Source: Gyrodactylus bullatarudis (lineage: Eukaryota; Platyhelminthes; Monogenea; Gyrodactylidea; Gyrodactylidae). Taken from it: a stretch of 64,000 nucleotides of DNA. Shown one piece after another: positions 1 through 11,500 of this stretch. The notes under the pieces are model-generated. The model had not been told where the DNA came from, ran no database searches, and saw only the letters and a list, made by a program, of their open reading frames with translations. Where the stretch lies: positions 1-64,000 of the forward strand of contig SSNU01000242.1 of the NCBI GenBank assembly GCA_012064415.1, given 5' to 3'. Position 1 is the first letter of the stretch; each line of letters opens with the position of its first letter. Made by a program: the position numbers and the translations under genes.

Positions 1-629
1 TCCCGAGGCCCGAATCGGCTCCTAGGAGCGGCAATTGACCATGTTTCCTTCTTCCATAGGAAGCTTATGGGCTACTTTTTACTACTTTCGGGCGACTAAT
101 AAAGGTATTTGCGAAGCAACTTGGCTAAAAGTAAGGGTCATTCCTGGGCAACAATAGCACTGCGATAAAGATGAAAGATGAAGACCAATCATATCCATTA
201 TTTGATTTCCCTTGATTGACTTTTTGATTACGTCATTTAGCATGCTTTATTTTACATTCTTTTAACCAAGCCAAAAGCACCAACACCAACTCCATATAAA
301 TAACGCATTTCATCGAATACTGGCCCAATGTATTCCTAGAATTTAGTACGGGAGATCTTTATTGTAATATTTGATGTCGTACTGCCAACCAAAGCAAATC
401 ATTTCTTATTCATTAAAATTGACTCATAAGTAGTAGGGATATTTTAAAAGCCATATAATATGACCCAAAAAATATGTGCCTTTTTATAAGTGCCTATAAA
501 TGAGTTTCTCAGGTTATATTTTTGACGCTCTAGTCATTATGCAAAGTGGGGAAACGATTTGAACGAATTTGTCTCTCATACTAACGCCTGAAACAGCATT
601 ATATGTTGCTAACAAGATTAAGTAAGTTC

Positions 630-745
630 AACCATGTTTCAAACAATAATGTATGGCCTTGAAGCCTGTTCGCTCATGGTGACAGAGCTTGAGAAATTTG
701 AACCAGTTCTGATGGAGGCGCAGAGAATGATAGAGGATGTGGCAG
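630..745 (+). pseudogene. Relic of a non-LTR retrotransposon reverse transcriptase (C-terminal piece)
   Basis: A short open stretch starting near base 630 reads TIMYGLEACSLM, then a helix-like ELEKFEPVLMEAQRMIED segment. This resembles the 'xILYGxExWxLxxxxxxxLExFxxxxLRxI' block near the end of LINE reverse transcriptases. No catalytic RT motif or further coding sequence is visible nearby, so it would be a small dead fragment. It could be a chance match, because only about 35 residues are readable. Confidence 0.35.
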
Positions 746-2299
746 TGATAGTGTCAAAGTTCCATTTTTAGTAAAAAATTTCTCAAATCTGATCTTATTA
801 CTTTCAAGAAGTCATCGAAGATTTAGAGGTTTTTGATAGAAATAGTTGATCCATAAGACTTATTTTACTTATACTATATTGAAAATAATTAAGGGAAAAT
901 ATTTTAGTTTCTATCTTGAGAAAAATGACCGAAATCAAATTCAACAAATTTTAATACAAAATCATTGTTTCTATTGCGAAAATTTGCTGTTATTTATAAT
1001 TAGAGCTAGCAGAATAGAGACAATAAAACTCACGGTAATTAGCCTGTGGATATCTTGGTCATTATCCTAACCAATGGTAGTCAGTAACTACAATATCTCT
1101 CTATTACAATACATTAAACTTGTTTATTTAAAGAAACTTGGAATTATACCAATCAATTATGAATTTTTTTCTATTGAAAGGGGAGTAGGTCATAATCTTG
1201 TCAGATTGGTGGTACATAGGAAATTAACATAGAGTTTGTTTATGTCAAAGCGAAGGGATATTGTCGATATTGAAACGGTCGCCATGTCGGGTAATTCAAC
1301 TTCTTCGTCTAAATAAAAATGTGTAAGTCAAGTGTACAATATAGGAGTAGATTTCAGGAATTCAATTGAAATTTTTTCTCCAAATTAGTGACATAATAGA
1401 GCCAAAGTTTCATTTTAAAGCGTTCAAAAGCAAAATGATGATCTGACTACTTACAAGTGACCTTTGTTATTCTAAGGATTTTTAGGTTCCTGTTTGATTT
1501 TTCATATTCTCATTACACAATTTGTCGCAATAGTACATAAAAATAGAAAAAAATACCTTGTGTGGAAAAATATTCTGATAAAATGAGAACTGAGAGATTT
1601 TCCGCTCTATTGAAGTTAATGTAAAAAAATGTTACCACTATTATGTCACAAGTAAATATAAGATTTAGATATTATGTTTTATGTATCATTAGAATCATTT
1701 CAAGAAATTGAATTAGACTCTGCCCAGGCTGAAGATTGGAGATTTGAAAAATCTACTCCCAGTGTACATAACTCTATCATGAGATGATGTGATATCAATC
1801 AAGGGTTGTACTATAGTTGGTACATGTTAGAGAAAATCAAATTTTTACTTGACTTAATCTCATTTTGAAGCTTGTGCCAAAATATTTCAATGTATTTTAA
1901 AGTATTTCCCTGTATAGAACTTCAATATGTTTTATTTTTATTTTTGTATATATTCATTAAGAATAAAAATAAATATTTTCTAACAAAAAAAAACTTTACT
2001 ACGATAAATGATTAAATTGAGATTTTTGAATGGTTTTGGCAACATTTCAAATAAAAACAGGGCTTATAATTATAGTAGAGAATTGAATCTTTTTTCAAAT
2101 GTTGAATGAAATTCCTGGGATACTGGGAATTACATATAACCTCTTTGTTAGAATCAAAATTTTTTCAATAATCAAAAAAAAATTTATTTGTGAGTCTATT
2201 TTAATTTTCAAAAATGAATATTGGTTAAGAATTTTTTTGGGAAAAAATTAAATTTTCCATTACCCTACAAATATATAAATTAGAGAAAGAAAATATATA

Positions 2300-3250
2300 T
2301 CGGAAGAAATATGGAGTTGTGGATTAATTTTATTGATGAATTACTACGGCTGTCATCTTTTTCCTTTTTTAAAAAATGAAAAAAGTTTACAGAAGCATAA
2401 TCTTCGAAAAGATGTTTACTAGGGTAATAAAAAATTTTATTTTCCCCGATCAATGTTCTATGCCTTAATCAAAAATTGATTTTTTAACCATGAAAAACAC
2501 ATTTTTGAAAATCAAAATGAAAATTTTTCATGTTCTGATATACAAATATCCCATTTTCCCTAAAATCATCAAAATTTATCTAGTTTCCTGGGACTTTCTT
2601 TCGACATATGAAAGAACACTCAATTTTTACTATAAGCCCTATTTTTATTCAAAATGTTGCAAAAACTATTCAAAAATCTCAATTTGTCCTTTCTCGTAGT
2701 GAAATTCATTGAAAAAAGCTTGGCACGTGTTCAAATATTGTCATCTTCAATCGAAATTTTGTACAGAACAAACTAGAAAACGTATGGTTTAATAGGAAAA
2801 AATTCTTAGTTTTCGATAATCTTCAAAATGAGATTAAGGCTGGGAAAAGTTGAAAAATTTGGCCTACTCTAATGTTTACGCTTTTTTATACTGCAAGGAC
2901 TACTATATCCTAATTGAGGTATATTTCTTTCCTACAATGTGTTTAAATAGGCCTAAAATTGACTTAAAGTTGAGGTTGACATTTTCAACTTTGATTTAAA
3001 GTAGCTCAGAAACTAGAAGGGTTAAGGGAAACTTCCCTTCTACTCTTTTGTTGAGAATTTATTCCTGAACAATATAATGTCATTTCTATCTTTCTATTTT
3101 CTTTATTGAAAGGCAAAGCACTGCAAGTTGGGTTCTTAGTTTTATTTAGAAGCACATATCTGAAATCACTGAAAAGTTCTCTACAAAAGTGCAAAATATC
3201 ATTGAGTAGAAAAAAAATAATTTTTTAAGACTTGTATCGTAATAAAATTC
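2300..3250. repeat. Dispersed repeat (family I), interrupted by a nested hAT MITE
   Basis: The stretch around 2306-2410 (GGAGTTGTGGATTAATTT, GAATTACTACGGCTGT) and the stretch around 2995-3200 (AGCTCAGAA.CTAGAAG, GATGTCATTTCT-like) both recur, in the same order, at about 27045-27440. In the other copy they form one unit of roughly 0.6 kb. Here the unit is split by the insertion at 2420-2871. No coding sequence is recognised in either copy. Confidence 0.6.
2420..2871. mobile_element. hAT-type MITE, copy A, with 8-bp target duplication
   Basis: The element starts TAGGGTAATA and ends GGCCTACTCTA, giving short imperfect terminal inverted repeats (TAGGGTA / TAGAGTA). It is flanked by an exact 8-bp duplication, ATGTTTAC at 2412-2419 and 2872-2879, the size hAT transposases make. 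Related copies are at 8395-8611 (internally deleted) and 54127-54455. The inside has no meaningful ORF, so it must be moved by a transposase encoded elsewhere. Confidence 0.8.
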
Positions 3251-3715
3251 ATTCAAAAATTGTAATTTTTTAAATGAGCCTTTGTATACCTGAACAAAAT
3301 TTAATTCTCTGTTGAATGTGCAAATAGCCGAAAATATTGTATAAATTTCTATTACCCTAATATATATGCCTAATTGGGCTCATGTGGACTATTCCAATTT
3401 TGTATTGTTCAAAATTTGGGCTTAATTTCTTCACAGAGAAACATAAGGGTTCAATTTAACTTATGTATCAAGATACTTCGCAACCAAGCTTCATAAGTGA
3501 TTTTTAAGTTTACCGGTGACCCCTAGAATTTGATTTTGGGTTTTGCTCAAGCAATTAGTCAAAATTTTTTCTCATTTTAGATAAGATAAATTTAGATTAA
3601 ACTGAAAAGACTCTCGAATTGGTTTTATAACCTAGTTTAGACAAATATAGTTCCATTTTAGTGACTAAACCAAGTGTTAACAAATATCAATAATTTTGAT
3701 TATAAAATAGATTAC

Positions 3716-5414
3716 CTTTTAAGACAACGACTCCGTTTACATAAATCGAATGAATAGAAAAGTTGGTGAGCCAGAAAATTCCATTGGGAGCAAGACAAAT
3801 TTTACCGTGACATCTAGAGACATGGGAAACGTCTCCTTCAATAGATAAATCAATATCGGGTCGATAAATGCTACTCTGGCGGCCAAAGGTTGCCTCCTCT
3901 TCCTTGATGAGAAATCGAGATCGTAGTCCTGTGAGACTCGCCAAAGTTTGATGGGGAAATGTATCAAATATCTCGACACCTTTTGTGAGACGTGTCTCCA
4001 CAAGTTTTGTCCATCGAACAGCTTCCTCGTGAACTTTGCGTAGTTTGGCATATGTTCGACGTTTGTTCTTGTGAAGTTCTAATCCAATCTGTGAAAAAAA
4101 TGTATAAATAACATCGTGTTTTATCAACTTCAAATAGGGTAAGTTAAGCTAGGTATGAGATTTATAAATCCCAAAGGAAAAAAACTTCCTACAAGCAGTT
4201 CAATGTTTTGAAATGAAGAGGACAAAATTTACTACAGACCTTTGATCATTTTGACCTACGAAAGGTTGTTTTCAGGACTTTACCGATGGCACGGTGAACT
4301 GTCCTTCGATAATGATAATTAAAAATGGCTAAATTTTAACATGTAACTCTTAAAGGTGATTTATTGCTGGCATTGGCACGTAAGTATTCATTTCTAATTA
4401 GAAATTTCTAAAGAAATAATTTTTCAATGATAAAACAAGAATAAAAGAACATACTTTGAGTTTAGCCTCATCTGACAAGCATGAATATATAGAAGGAACA
4501 TTTTTACCCGGTACAGAGTGAGATTGGGATTCCTTATTGAGAGGTCTTTTGATTTTTGAAATACCTTCCCCAGTTTCCTCAATTTTGAGAGGATCACTCA
4601 GGAAGCTCTGATTGGAAACCAATGACTCATTTTTTGTATTAATACTTTGACAATGAACAAGTTCATCGAGAACTGCCTGATTTATCATACCCTGGAAACT
4701 GTGATAGTTTCTCTGGGTGAGCAAATGTTGTCTTCTCGAAGTTGCCGAGGGTTCTTTAAGATTGTTAAGACCACATTGTAATGCACTAGCAACAGTTTCT
4801 TCAAGAATAAGTTCAGTATCAGAAAAACTGTTTGGGTCTCCGCGGATACTGGAGTCAAAATCCTGACTTGATTGATCGGAAGTTATATTTGGGTCATCAG
4901 GTATTATTTTACACGAAAGAAATTTGTGCCATTGACGAAACAAATCTTTTTCAATTCTTTTATGATAGAAAACATCTGGATTATTTCTTAAAAGGGATTG
5001 AAATACATTTTCATTAGATTGATTGAAAACTTCTGAGTATTTAACTTGAGCAATCAATTGATCTTCTTTTTGTGACATGGGGATTTTACGGTCTAATTGG
5101 TATTTAACCATTTCCGGAAGATTAGATATAGCTTGCTTTGCTGTACTCGAGATTATCTGATCGAAAAGAAGATTTCTCCACCTGTTTTCAATGTCTCTGT
5201 GAGTAAAGTATTTGGAAAACCTTACATTGCGACAAACTTCAACTAGATTAGATGTCTGGAAAGGATTTATAAGAGGTCAACTTACAACAAAAACTGAGTG
5301 TATCAATAAATAGTCATCCTCCGGTCTCCAGTGAACAAAATTAGCTTGTCTTATATTCGTTTTCTGATTCTTTTTGGCATTACATTTTTTCTTTAACTTA
5401 AGTTTTGAAGACAT
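3716..5414 (-). CDS. MCRS1: Microspherule protein 1 homologue (N-terminal MCRS domain plus FHA domain), 3' end not found
   Basis: Minus-strand exons are 5414-5286, 5255-4455 and 4088-3716; reading frames join in phase, and the first intron is only 30 nt. The N-terminus has the WRPEDDYLLIHSV segment, then VRFSKYFTHRDIENRW and ISSTAKQAISNL, which match the conserved MCRS1 N-terminal domain. Exon 3 begins with a coiled stretch and runs into an FHA domain (TFGRQSS, DIDLSIEGDVSHVSRCHGKI, IYVNG). MCRS1 is a nuclear protein associated with the NSL and INO80 complexes and with nucleoli and spindle assembly. The last FHA strands should follow the donor AAAAG|GTAATC at 3715, but no matching exon was found below it, so the 3' end is open. 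Read through, the frame stops about nine codons past the donor. The start is the first ATG in frame with the conserved domain. It lies head-to-head with VPS16, 102 bp away. Confidence 0.85.
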
Positions 5415-5516
5415 ATTTGGTTAAAACAAAATTAGCGATCAAGTTTTATTCGTTTAATGTAATTAAAAATTCGAAAAATTTTCAGAAAATCTAGTTTATT
5501 TCTAGTTTAGTAAAAT
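5415..5516. promoter_or_regulatory. Putative bidirectional promoter between MCRS1 and VPS16
   Basis: Only 102 bp separate the two divergent ATGs, so both promoters and both 5' UTRs must lie here or overlap the neighbouring gene. The stretch is AT-rich with no clear TATA box or named element. This is inferred from gene layout only. Confidence 0.5.
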
Positions 5517-8500
5517 ATGAAATCCTTATCAGATGATTGGCTTTGCCTTAAAAAACGTTATATTAGGTAATAAATATTCCCTAAGTTTCAGAAAACTTCT
5601 CCTTTACAATCTAGATTATGACTCGGATTTCAATTTGAATAGCCTTAAGTTATCTGTTAGCCAACTAACAGGTCTAATTGCGGTATACCATCAACTAGAA
5701 AACAAAAAGAGCTATCTTGATCTATTGAATGCAAAAGGCAAACTGTTGAGAAGAATTCTGGTAATGCTTTTAGAAATTCATAACTGACTTACTCTAGTGG
5801 AAAGACGTAGAAATTTGTGATTTATGTTGGATAGAAAATCAAAGAGTCGCCATTCCTTGCAAAAATGGAAGAATATCCGTCTACACTTTGGAGGGTGTTC
5901 TTTCACGAAGCTTCTCTCTTGGCTCTGAAGCTGAAGAACGGGGAATCATTGAAGCTCGTTTTTTAAACATTGATATGAAATTTGGGGTTGGTATCATGAC
6001 GTCTGGTTTCCACATTTACTACACCTCATCAATTGAAAAGCCTACAATAAAACGTCTGTCTAGCTCTCCCTTGACTAGCTATCAACCTTCAGACTGGTGT
6101 ATTCGTGTTTCATTTGATGAAAATTCCACATTAACCATAGATGCAATCGTTGCTAACAAGGATAAATTGTATATTTGCAAAACTCAAGGAGTCTCTTCGA
6201 TAGATTTCCCTCAGGAAACTAACGTTTTATTCCTATCTTTTTCTTCTCAAATGAAGCTCTTGGCTCATTATCGAGAGAACGGCCAGCTGACAATATCAGA
6301 TAGTTACTTTTCTAAAATCAAACAAGTCATACAAATTGAGGATAGACCATTGGAGACGCCTCCCAATGATATGAAATGGGCTGGCAACACTGGCATTGTT
6401 CTGTCTTGGCCTAATATTCTTCTCTTTATCGATTTAGAGGACGAATCGACCTATGAGTTTTTCTTCCCATCCGACTTTTATCTTGAACAAGACGTGAGTT
6501 AATATTCATATAATTGACATTTTTCCCATCTCAGATTGATGGTGTTCGCATTATAACCAAAGACACTCATGAGCTCCTTCAACATGTTCCCCACGAGTTG
6601 GAGAAAATTGGCAAAATTGGTGCCTCAGGTCATGCAGTTTCCCTACTGAATTCATACGAACTCATTTTCACCAAAGATAACCGTAATAATGCAACAGACT
6701 TTAATCTTGACATCTTTTCCGAGTATCTCTCCATATTTAAGTCGTCAAATCAAGTCCAGGAGGCTGTACTCTCATGTTTGAAAGCCTCTATGCATGTTGG
6801 AATTCAAGACCCTGAGTGGCAAGAGCATCTCTTGAGTGTTGTCAAAATTGGCCTTGGCGCTCTTCAGGCTATGGTCTACATTGACCAGACCACTACTCAC
6901 AACTCCATGACAATAAAGAGCTCACAAGTCCTTCAGTTGTGAGTTTCATATGCTATATTTTATTTTATTTACATTAACCCTTCAATAAGGGCCTTCATGT
7001 CTCATTGTTCCACCAGGGAAATACATCACTTTTTCCAGCGATAATTTAAGCTGAAAGATACCCCTCATCAGAAAGGATATTTACTAAGCAACAAGATAAT
7101 GTATAATTCATAAAGATACAGCTTGATGTAAAATTTCAAAAAATATTTAGAACGTTTTTATGAAAACCTATTTGCTGAAGCTTAAATAACTAACAAAATA
7201 ATTTGGTCAATAAATGGTTAAACTGACGAAATTAAAAGAATTTTCGAGAATCACTTCGATTAAAATTTGCTAATTTAAAATTTTACTTTGGCTTTTACCG
7301 TTTAAGCCCCATTCGGAAATTAAAATAACTCTATTAATCATACCCTTAGAATTCAGATATGGAATCGCATGAACTCTATCAGTTCAAGCTTCAAAGATTG
7401 CCAATTTTTGGATCAAAAAATGACCCAATCCTCAACCAAAAATAATTGCGTTAAAATGACTGAAGGTTAGAAAAGAAAATTGGTAATCTTTCAGGAATCT
7501 TGAATCATCAAAATTTCATAGATTTCCAAGTGAAGAAAATGATCGTAGAATCAAAATTCAATTTTCACACGATGATGGGGTGATTCTCAAAATCAGATTC
7601 AGCTTATTTGATTTCTTTGTCTAATCGTGATCCTAAAAATCAACTTTCACTTAGAAATCAGCAGAATTTTTCAAAGTTTAAAAATATTGGAATTTGGCGC
7701 TACTTCGAGATTTGAAGTGTACCATAATTTCCTTAAAAATTTAATTTTTTCAAAATTTTCTTTCTTCTAATTGGAAAAGTGGGCCTCGTCATCTAGTAGA
7801 TTCCAAAAAATCGTGATCAAATTCGATTTTTTGATGGAAAATTTGAGAATTTTTCAAAATTCCTTTCTTAATACTAATACTATTTACACTAGCTTTAGTT
7901 TTGAATCTTCTTAAAAATTCATCTTTACTAAATTAGAATTAATAATCATATATTTGAGACCTTGAGATGAAACCGCTCTTTGTCCAAAATTGAGTTTTTT
8001 TCAATAGATTTTAATTTTCAACACTTCATATGAAGAATTAATATACAGTCTTAAAGGAAAGTCTTCGATTACTTTATTAGAAAGCCCATAACGAAGATAA
8101 AGAATCACTAGGAAGAAATTCTAAATAATTCAAAACTTTAAAGAAATTATGACAAGTTTTCATTGATTTCTTTAATGTCCCTTAAGTGAAATAAATTTCA
8201 AATCATCTCTCAATTCAACAAGATAGCTTTGCTTTTTCAACCTGAACAAAGAGGTCACCATGGTGGTGCTGAATTTTACACGTTCAGTAGAAAAGGTCAT
8301 TGAAATACAGTCAATGCAGTCCAGATTTTTCCACATTTCCCCCATCAGGCACGTGTTGAATGTGCATTTGGACATGAATAAATAAAATTTTCATTAGAGT
8401 AATACAAAATTTTATTTCTGCCGAACAATGTTCAATGCCTTTCTCGTAGTAAAATTCATTGAAAAATCTTGGCGCGTGTTCAAATATTGTCATTTTCAAT

Positions 8501-11500
8501 CTCAGAATAAAACTCGAAAACGTATGATTTTATACGAAAAAATGCTCAGTTATCGATCAACTTCAAAATGAGATTAAGGCTGGGAAAAGTTGAAAAAATT
8601 GGTCTACTCTAAGTTCAACCTTTCTTGATATTCGACGAATATGCACCCCACGTAAATTCATACAAATGACGAAAGGTGACGAGTCTTATTCTAGATTTTG
8701 GTGATATTTTTTGATCCGCTTTCACACTTGGGATAATTCTTTATCGAAAATTGACTTTGGTTAACTACTACAAATCAGTTAATTATTATAATCCATTATT
8801 TTAACATAGGTCTCATCATTTCACGATAACCATGTTCATGTTGAAATTTCTATCGACCATTAATCGAGACTGGATCGGATTGAAGATGACCTGGAAGCAA
8901 TTTCATAAAATTTCTTCAGAAAGTCTCATTAGTTGCCTTTTGAATTTGAATCATTATCCCGTGGCCGTTCAGTTTGTCGCCATGATGAATCGTCTTCGGA
9001 CAATGGAGAAAATCATAACTGAAGAGAATTCTATCAATTTGGATACTTTTCAGGGCGTCGATCAAATCCACAATGGCTATACAACGATTCTGGGTCATTG
9101 GGCGAGTAAAAAAATTCCCAAAAGTTAGTTTCTTTAATTTAATATGTGGGGGGGGGGGTCATCAGCTTATTAACTTATTAGTTGAGTTATGGGTAAGTGA
9201 GGAGTCCCTGCAAATAGAGTGAATCAAGTCTTGCTTTTATTACAGAATATTTGATCGAATTCTAAATCCTAAGAGTAAAAAAACATCTGCAGTCGACATT
9301 ACAAACTTTGAACTTGAAAAATTGAAACACTTTGATTTCTTACTTGAAGCTTTAGTTTCTTGTAGAAAAATTTTCTCTAGGTAATCAGGTATTGTCCAAA
9401 TTTCATAGTAAATGAGTCGATAAGTAGACTATGTTGGGTATTTTATAATTCTCGGAACCGAGGTTCAATTTCGGTCAGTTCAGTCGGCTTGCTTGGCAAT
9501 TAAAAAAATATAATATATAATCTATTTTGTAATTTACGCTAAACAAATCTCAAGTCTCAAAGAGTTATCTAAACATGGATAAAATAACCTAGGTTAGTGA
9601 AATTTGCTTTTCATCTACTCATTAGTAAATGGGAAATTCAATAAAAAATCCACTTTCTTAGGAAAAAAATCCTTATTGAATAGAACACCCATCAGAATCT
9701 CATTTAGAATCGTTTTATATCGATTTAAATTTTGAGTCTTTTACTCGATTGGGTTTCTTATCGTCTCGATAGGGTTAAGGTTTGACTTTATTTTTCAAAT
9801 ATTTATTCATATTTAATCCTTGGGGTGATTAAATCAACACAGTTTGCTTGTTTCACTAGGAATAATTCACTTTAGACATACCAGCTGAAAAGATACAGGA
9901 AAAGTTGGTCAAAATCTTCCATCACATGATCGATGCAAATGAAGGAATGGACTCATCCCTAAATCCAATAAGTAACAGGCCAACCCTCTTCATTTCTCCA
10001 CAGGATCGTATCAAATTGGCCAGCCTTTCTGGCCTAGCAATATCCGATATTGCTCGAGCTGCCATTGAGAATGGCAACGAAGAATTAGCTAGCATCATAA
10101 TTAACTACGAGGTTAACACATCCAGAGCTGTGCCCATCTTGTTAAAGTTGAAAAAATATTCCCAAGTACGTTGTACATCTTTTCAAAATTAATCTGCACC
10201 TTATATAATAGAGATTGAATTGTCAGATATCAGAGCCACATTTTAAATGTATAGTTCATGTAAAAGGAGCTATTCAAGATCTGAATTAGACAGGCTGAAT
10301 ATTGTCTTTGAATTTTCTGCAAGACTCACTGTTTATGAAATATCTTAGTGTACCATGAATTATTTGGCACTATTTTTTAAATTGAATCTTTTAAAGGCTT
10401 GCGTTCGAGCTTTAGACAGTGGCAATCCTGATTTACTTTCAATCGTCTTTGCTGAAATGCAAAACAAATGTGATATCAATCTGGTCCTTTCAAAATATCC
10501 CCAAGCACTCGCTCTGTACCAACAACAACAGGATGAGAAGAAGCGTAATATTGAAGATACTGCTTATTCTAGTACAGCTGTCAAATGGTCTGATGCCCAT
10601 GAGAAACTCAAGGTTGCTGGAGTTATGGCTGTACGTTATCCTATTGAAAATTAAACTGCGCTCAACTTGATTTTTCTGTCTCTAGGATTTCAATGAGAAG
10701 ATCAAAATGATACGAAACGTCGAGGAAAGCTATAAAAAGCTCAAGGATGAATTCATGCAACAGGTTGGTTTATTCGATTCATAATATTTTGTCAACTAGA
10801 ATTCATTAAATACAATAAAGGTATCAAATTTCAATACACAATAAAAAAATTAAAAATGTCCAAACTACTTATAAGTAAAAATAAAAAAAAGATTATATTT
10901 TATTACATTGTAACTAGGGCAGTAAGTAAAATAGCAGAATTCTCAAAAAAATTAGCAAAAATTTCAGCATTTTTAGCAAAAATAAATTTTTTTTAGCCAA
11001 AAAATAGCAAATTTATTCAAGGCCTATTTGCATATAATATAAAGTATTTTTTAAAGTTCTCTTCTTTAAAATTCTTATTTTTTTGATAGAAATATATCAT
11101 TTTAGAAAATGATCTTTCCACTTCGGCTGAAGTTGGATTCATATTGAGCATTAAATTTTAATTTCGTGGGCTAATTTCATCTCTTGTCATATTGAAGATA
11201 TCTGCAGCCTCATTTTTCGAGAGCCTTTCATTGATGTACTCTTTAATCTTGTAGGGATCCTCGCCAAAGTTGAGATTCTTGATTAACGGATAAACTTCTC
11301 TGAGGGTCTTATTCGGATCCTCTATGGCCTTAACTAATTCTTTTATTGAATGATAGGAATGTTGGATTGTAGCAAGATCTCTAGAAATTTTTTCATCACT
11401 GAGTATTTCCTTGAAGTAAGTAAGTTCCCCAACGAGTAAATACTGGTGTTGGAGGTGCACCTATGATCTCGAATTTGTCTCTTCTTGACTTATTCTTGAC

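Larger units (their letters stand above)
1..3715. other. Stretch upstream of the first gene, no intact gene seen
   Basis: Apart from the LINE-like relic at 630-745, the family I repeat and the nested hAT MITE, I see no coding exon here. The first ~60 bases are more GC-rich than the rest and may be the edge of another repeat. The missing last exon of the MCRS1 gene on the minus strand may lie here, but I could not recognise it. Confidence 0.5.
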
